A stretch of 64,000 nucleotides of DNA from Acidovorax temperans (lineage in GTDB: Bacteria > Pseudomonadota > Gammaproteobacteria > Burkholderiales > Burkholderiaceae_C): NCBI RefSeq assembly GCF_006716905.1, contig NZ_VFPV01000005.1:1-64000 (forward strand). The letters are read 5' to 3'. This document shows positions 61,054 to 64,000 of the stretch, in pieces; the stretch's first letter is position 1, and each line of letters starts with the position of its first letter. The translations under genes and the position numbers were made by a program. The notes under the pieces were generated by a model. It saw only the letters and a program-made list of their open reading frames with translations. It did not search any database and was not told the origin of the DNA.

Positions 61054-61821
61054 ATGTCCGTTTCAGAATTGGCCGGCCGCCGCATCCTCATCACCGGAGG
61101 GGCCAGTGGCATGGGCGAGGGCCTTGTGCGCTCGCTGACGGGCATGGGGGCGCTGGTCGTGTCCATGGACCTGAACCGCGAACGCGGCGAAGCCGTTGCC
61201 AAGGCGGCGGGAGCACGGGGCTTCATGGAGGTCGATGTGGCCGACGAGGGCTCGGTTGCGGGCGCGGTCGATGCCGCCTGCACCCGCCTGGGCGGCCTGG
61301 ATGTGCTGATCCATGCCGCGGGCATCGCGCCGTCTTCGCCGGCGCAGGGGACCAGTCTGGCGTTTTGGGAAAAGGTCTTTGCTGTCAATGCCACGGGTAC
61401 CTTCCTGATGAACCGGGCGGTGTTTCCCCATATGAGGGAGCAGGGCGGCAGCATCATCAACTTCGCTTCTGCAGCCGGCGCGCTGGGGCTTCCCAACAAG
61501 TCTGCCTATTCGGCCGCCAAAGGGGCTGTCCTGGCCTGGACCCGCACCGTGGCCCAGGAATGGGGGCCCTACAACATCCGCGTGAATGCGATCGCCCCGG
61601 CCATCTGGACGCCCATGTATGACCAGACCCGTTCCGAAATGAGCCCGGAGCAACTGAGCGCGCACGATGCGCTGATGGCCAGGGTGATCCCGCTGGGCGG
61701 CAAGCTGGGCGACATGGCGCAGGATCTGGTGCCGGTGCTCGCCTTCCTGGCATCTCCCGGCGCGCGTTTCATGACCGGCCAGATCTTTGCCGTCGATGGC
61801 GGGACGCTGATGGTGCGCTGA
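61054..61821 (+). CDS. Short-chain dehydrogenase (SDR)
   Basis: The 255-aa SDR has ITGGASGMGEG, HAAG, the triad S139 (NFASAAGALG), Y152 and K156 (SAYSAAKGAV) and FAVDGGTLMVR at the end. GAGGAG precedes the ATG and the gap to the ligase is 12 bp, so they are co-transcribed. It probably oxidises a hydroxy intermediate. Confidence 0.9.
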   Translation: MSVSELAGRRILITGGASGMGEGLVRSLTGMGALVVSMDLNRERGEAVAKAAGARGFMEVDVADEGSVAGAVDAACTRLGGLDVLIHAAGIAPSSPAQGTSLAFWEKVFAVNATGTFLMNRAVFPHMREQGGSIINFASAAGALGLPNKSAYSAAKGAVLAWTRTVAQEWGPYNIRVNAIAPAIWTPMYDQTRSEMSPEQLSAHDALMARVIPLGGKLGDMAQDLVPVLAFLASPGARFMTGQIFAVDGGTLMVR

Positions 61822-61829
61822 GCCGGTGG

Positions 61830-63467
61830 TCAGGCAGGAGCGGCACCTGCCAGCGGACGCAGTTCTCCCGCCAGCAGCGCTTGCCGGACTGCAGCGCGGC
61901 CGACTTTGCCGGCATCGGTGCGCGGGACGTGCGCGAGGAGGAGGTGCCTGGGCCGCTTGAAGGAAGCCAGGTGCTGCCTGCAGTACGCCATCAGCTCGGC
62001 ACGCAACGCCTCCAGCGCGTGCGATGGGGCCGGCTCGCGGGGTTGGACCAATGCGCAGACACTCTGGCCCCATTCGGGATCCGGCAGTCCCACGACGACT
62101 GCGTCGGATACCAAAGGATGCTGCATGAGAACGGCCTCGATCTCGGCAGGGTAGATGTTGACGCCGCCGGAAAGAATGAGATCGGAGCGGCGGTCGCAAA
62201 GGTAGAGCCAGCCTTCCTCATCGAGGTATCCATAGTCTCCCGCGGTGAACAGGTCACCGCGCTTGACGGAACGGGTCTTCTGTGGATCGTTGAAATACTC
62301 GAAATCGAAGCCATCATTCATGTAGATCAACCCGGGCTCGCCGGCAGGAAGCTCGGCTCCGCCCTCATCCAGGATGGCGAGCTTGCTGAACGGATACCTG
62401 CGGCCCACTGTCCCGGGGCGCCGCAGCCAGTCGTCGCTACCGACATAGGTGCCCCCTCCCTCGCTGCAAGCGTAGTACTCGTGCAGAACAGGGCCAAGCC
62501 ACTCGATCATCCGGCGCTTGGTCTCCGGCGGGCATGGGGCAGCCGCGTGAATGACGGTTCTGAGGCTCGAAAGGTCGTAGCGCTGCCGGATAGCCTGCGG
62601 AAGTTGCAGCAGGCGGTGGAACAGGATCGGCACCAGCTGCACGCTGTCGATGCGTTCGCTTTCGATCAGGGCGAGCACGCGTTCGCTGTCCCATTTTTCC
62701 AGCAGCACGATCCGATGCCCGAGATGCAGCATCTGGATGGCGCGGGAGCCGGGAGCCGCGTGGTAGAGCGGCGTGCAGACCATGTGCGCCCCATTGCCCG
62801 CGCGCAGGCCGAACATGCCCGAATAGAGCGGAAGGGTGCGCGCCAATGCCCCTTCGGGGGGCAATCCTGTCAGCGGCCGCCGAATTCCCTTGGGGCGTCC
62901 CGTGGTGCCGGAGGAATAGAACATGGTGCTGCCTGCCAGCCGGTCGCCAAGAGGGGCGTCGGGCTGCGCGTCCAGCAAGGATTGCAGATCGCGAAAACCC
63001 GGTATGTCTCCCGCAACCGCCAGGCGCCCTTGCTCGGGGAGTGCCGCCTGTCGGGCCGCCTGGCTGGCCGTGGAGGCAAAGCGATGATCGGCAATCAGCA
63101 CGCGGCTCATGCTGTTGGACAACAGGTAGGCCAATTCTTCGGCCGTCAGGTGCCAATTCAAAGGCACCAGGTAGGCGCCTATTTGCGAGATGGCCAGCGC
63201 GCTCGCCAGCCAGTCGCTGGAGTTCGGCAACAAGACCGCGACGGCGTCGCCGGTCTTCGCACCGCAGCCGCGCAGCGCATGGGACAGGCGATCGACGCGG
63301 TCGCGCAGCTCGCCGAACGTGCTGCAGCCGCCACTGGATTCCGTGATCGCGATGCGGCTGGGCTGCCGCTCGGCAATTTGCCAGAAGCCCAACGCACCCT
63401 CGCAAAGGTAAGCGGGATCGACCGCAGGCATAGGGTTGGCGTTGGCCGGGGATCTGATTTCAGGCAT
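61830..63467 (-). CDS. Acyl-CoA ligase (AMP-binding), second copy
   Basis: The 545-aa ligase has FYSSGTTGRPKG at 183-194, HEYYACSEGGGTYV, LFTAGDYGYLDEEGWLYLCD, LILSGGVNIYPAEIEAVLMQ and a KVGRAAVRQ ending with the catalytic lysine. It is only moderately similar to the ligase at 59410 and points the other way. It may activate a different intermediate. It is preceded by a Bug receptor on the same strand (3-bp gap). Confidence 0.92.
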   Translation of the reverse strand: MPEIRSPANANPMPAVDPAYLCEGALGFWQIAERQPSRIAITESSGGCSTFGELRDRVDRLSHALRGCGAKTGDAVAVLLPNSSDWLASALAISQIGAYLVPLNWHLTAEELAYLLSNSMSRVLIADHRFASTASQAARQAALPEQGRLAVAGDIPGFRDLQSLLDAQPDAPLGDRLAGSTMFYSSGTTGRPKGIRRPLTGLPPEGALARTLPLYSGMFGLRAGNGAHMVCTPLYHAAPGSRAIQMLHLGHRIVLLEKWDSERVLALIESERIDSVQLVPILFHRLLQLPQAIRQRYDLSSLRTVIHAAAPCPPETKRRMIEWLGPVLHEYYACSEGGGTYVGSDDWLRRPGTVGRRYPFSKLAILDEGGAELPAGEPGLIYMNDGFDFEYFNDPQKTRSVKRGDLFTAGDYGYLDEEGWLYLCDRRSDLILSGGVNIYPAEIEAVLMQHPLVSDAVVVGLPDPEWGQSVCALVQPREPAPSHALEALRAELMAYCRQHLASFKRPRHLLLAHVPRTDAGKVGRAAVRQALLAGELRPLAGAAPA

Positions 63468-63470
63468 GGA

Positions 63471-64000
63471 CTATTCGATCGTGATGCCTGCCGCCCGGAT
63501 GGCCTGTGCCCAGGCCAGCGTATCGCGCTTTTGCAGGGTGGCAAGCTGGTCGGGCTTGCCAAGCAGTGGCTGCAGCCCGATGCTGGTAAGGAATGCCTGG
63601 CCCTCGGGCGCTTCCAGCACCTCGTTGATCAACTGGTTGAAGCGTTGGATTGCGAAGGCTGGCATCCCGGCCTTCCCGTAGAGAGCCAGCCACGCGGAGA
63701 CGTCGAAATCAGCGACGCCCGACTCCGCGAGGGTAGGAATGTCGCTGGCGGCGGCGATGCGCGCGCGCGTCGTCACGGCAATTGCACGCAGGCGGCCGGA
63801 GCGCACATGTGGCAGGTAGCCCTGAGGGTCGCCAAAGGCGTAGTCAAGATGGCCGCCGATGATGTCGGAAACCACCTGGGCCAAGGTCTTGTACGGCACG
63901 AAGGTCGCCTGCAATCCCAGGCGCTGCTTGAGAATCTCGCCAGCGAGCCTTCCGGTGATCGCCGAACTGGCGTAGCTCAACTGGCCCGGCCTGGATTTGA
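63471..64000 (-). CDS. Bug/TctC-type solute receptor, partial
   Basis: The frame continues to the window edge and lacks its start. The C-terminal 175 residues show RPGQLSYASSAITGRLAGEI, LQATFVPYKTLAQVVSDIIG, GHLDYAFGDPQGYLPHVRSG and IAVTTRARIAAASDIPTLAE, the typical Bug fold. It may bind the organic acid for a tripartite transporter (often without its permease genes nearby). It is a different protein from the fragment at 38733. Confidence 0.9.
   Translation of the reverse strand, partial: KSRPGQLSYASSAITGRLAGEILKQRLGLQATFVPYKTLAQVVSDIIGGHLDYAFGDPQGYLPHVRSGRLRAIAVTTRARIAAASDIPTLAESGVADFDVSAWLALYGKAGMPAFAIQRFNQLINEVLEAPEGQAFLTSIGLQPLLGKPDQLATLQKRDTLAWAQAIRAAGITIE

Overview
The window looks like the accessory part of a large plasmid, or a plasmid-derived region, from a beta-proteobacterium of the Comamonadaceae type (Comamonas, Delftia, Acidovorax and relatives). 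This assignment is an inference from high-GC coding style, the family make-up (Bug/TctC receptors, DUF1302/DUF1329 pair, Burkholderiales-like PanC and H-NS) and the insertion sequences. No rRNA, tRNA or CRISPR array was seen.

Layout. (1) 0-10.7 kb: plasmid backbone debris and mobile DNA. It holds a YbcO-like nuclease, an IS200/IS605 element with divergent tnpA and tnpB, two VapBC-type and one ParE/Phd-type toxin-antitoxin modules (each with a visible palindromic operator), a complete IS5 element cutting a gene fragment with a phospholipase-D-like start, and a decayed IS3 element split by an IS200 element. (2) 10.7-18 kb: plasmid maintenance. parA and parB are preceded by three copies of a perfect 20-bp palindrome (probable parS sites), with an IS5-family element inserted between copies. 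An IS3 element sits directly after the parB stop codon. About 20 degenerate 19-bp repeats with DnaA boxes and an AT-rich stretch form a probable origin in front of a Rep_3-type initiator gene. (3) 18-29.3 kb: a frameshifted IS5 copy, a HipB/HipA module, and an unusual run of a 54-aa protein, a 959-aa protein with a PLD-like N terminus and a YkgJ-like cysteine cluster protein. These are followed by an IS5 copy with an internal deletion, an H-NS-like gene, a RES-toxin fragment and three little-known genes. (4) 29.3-39.3 kb: an IS5-type element split by a complete IS21 element with a 9-bp target duplication, a truncated IS5, an ICE-type remnant with an AlpA-like gene, panC, an acetyltransferase, an intact IS5 copy, and a LysR fragment fused head to head with a Bug-receptor fragment.

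(5) 39.5-64 kb: a largely intact, high-GC catabolic region. A TetR regulator is divergent from an eight-gene unit: DUF1302 porin-like protein, DUF1329 protein, YCF48-like propeller protein, RND/MMPL transporter, VOC protein, enoyl-CoA hydratase, SDR and DUF1993. A chemoreceptor, ferredoxin reductase, MFS permease and a thiolase-like/DUF35 pair read the other way. A second divergent promoter drives an SDR, hemerythrin, fumarylacetoacetate-hydrolase-like protein, acyl-CoA ligase and SDR. A second acyl-CoA ligase and a Bug receptor close the window. Together they suggest uptake, sensing, CoA activation and beta-oxidation/retro-aldol type breakdown of a hydrophobic (perhaps cyclic, steroid- or terpenoid-like) carboxylic acid. 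The substrate cannot be read from the sequence.

The best candidates for something undescribed are the 21.0-24.9 kb PLD/YkgJ cassette, the long degenerate iteron origin, the three-site parS system, and the retro-aldolase-like pair inside the catabolic cluster.
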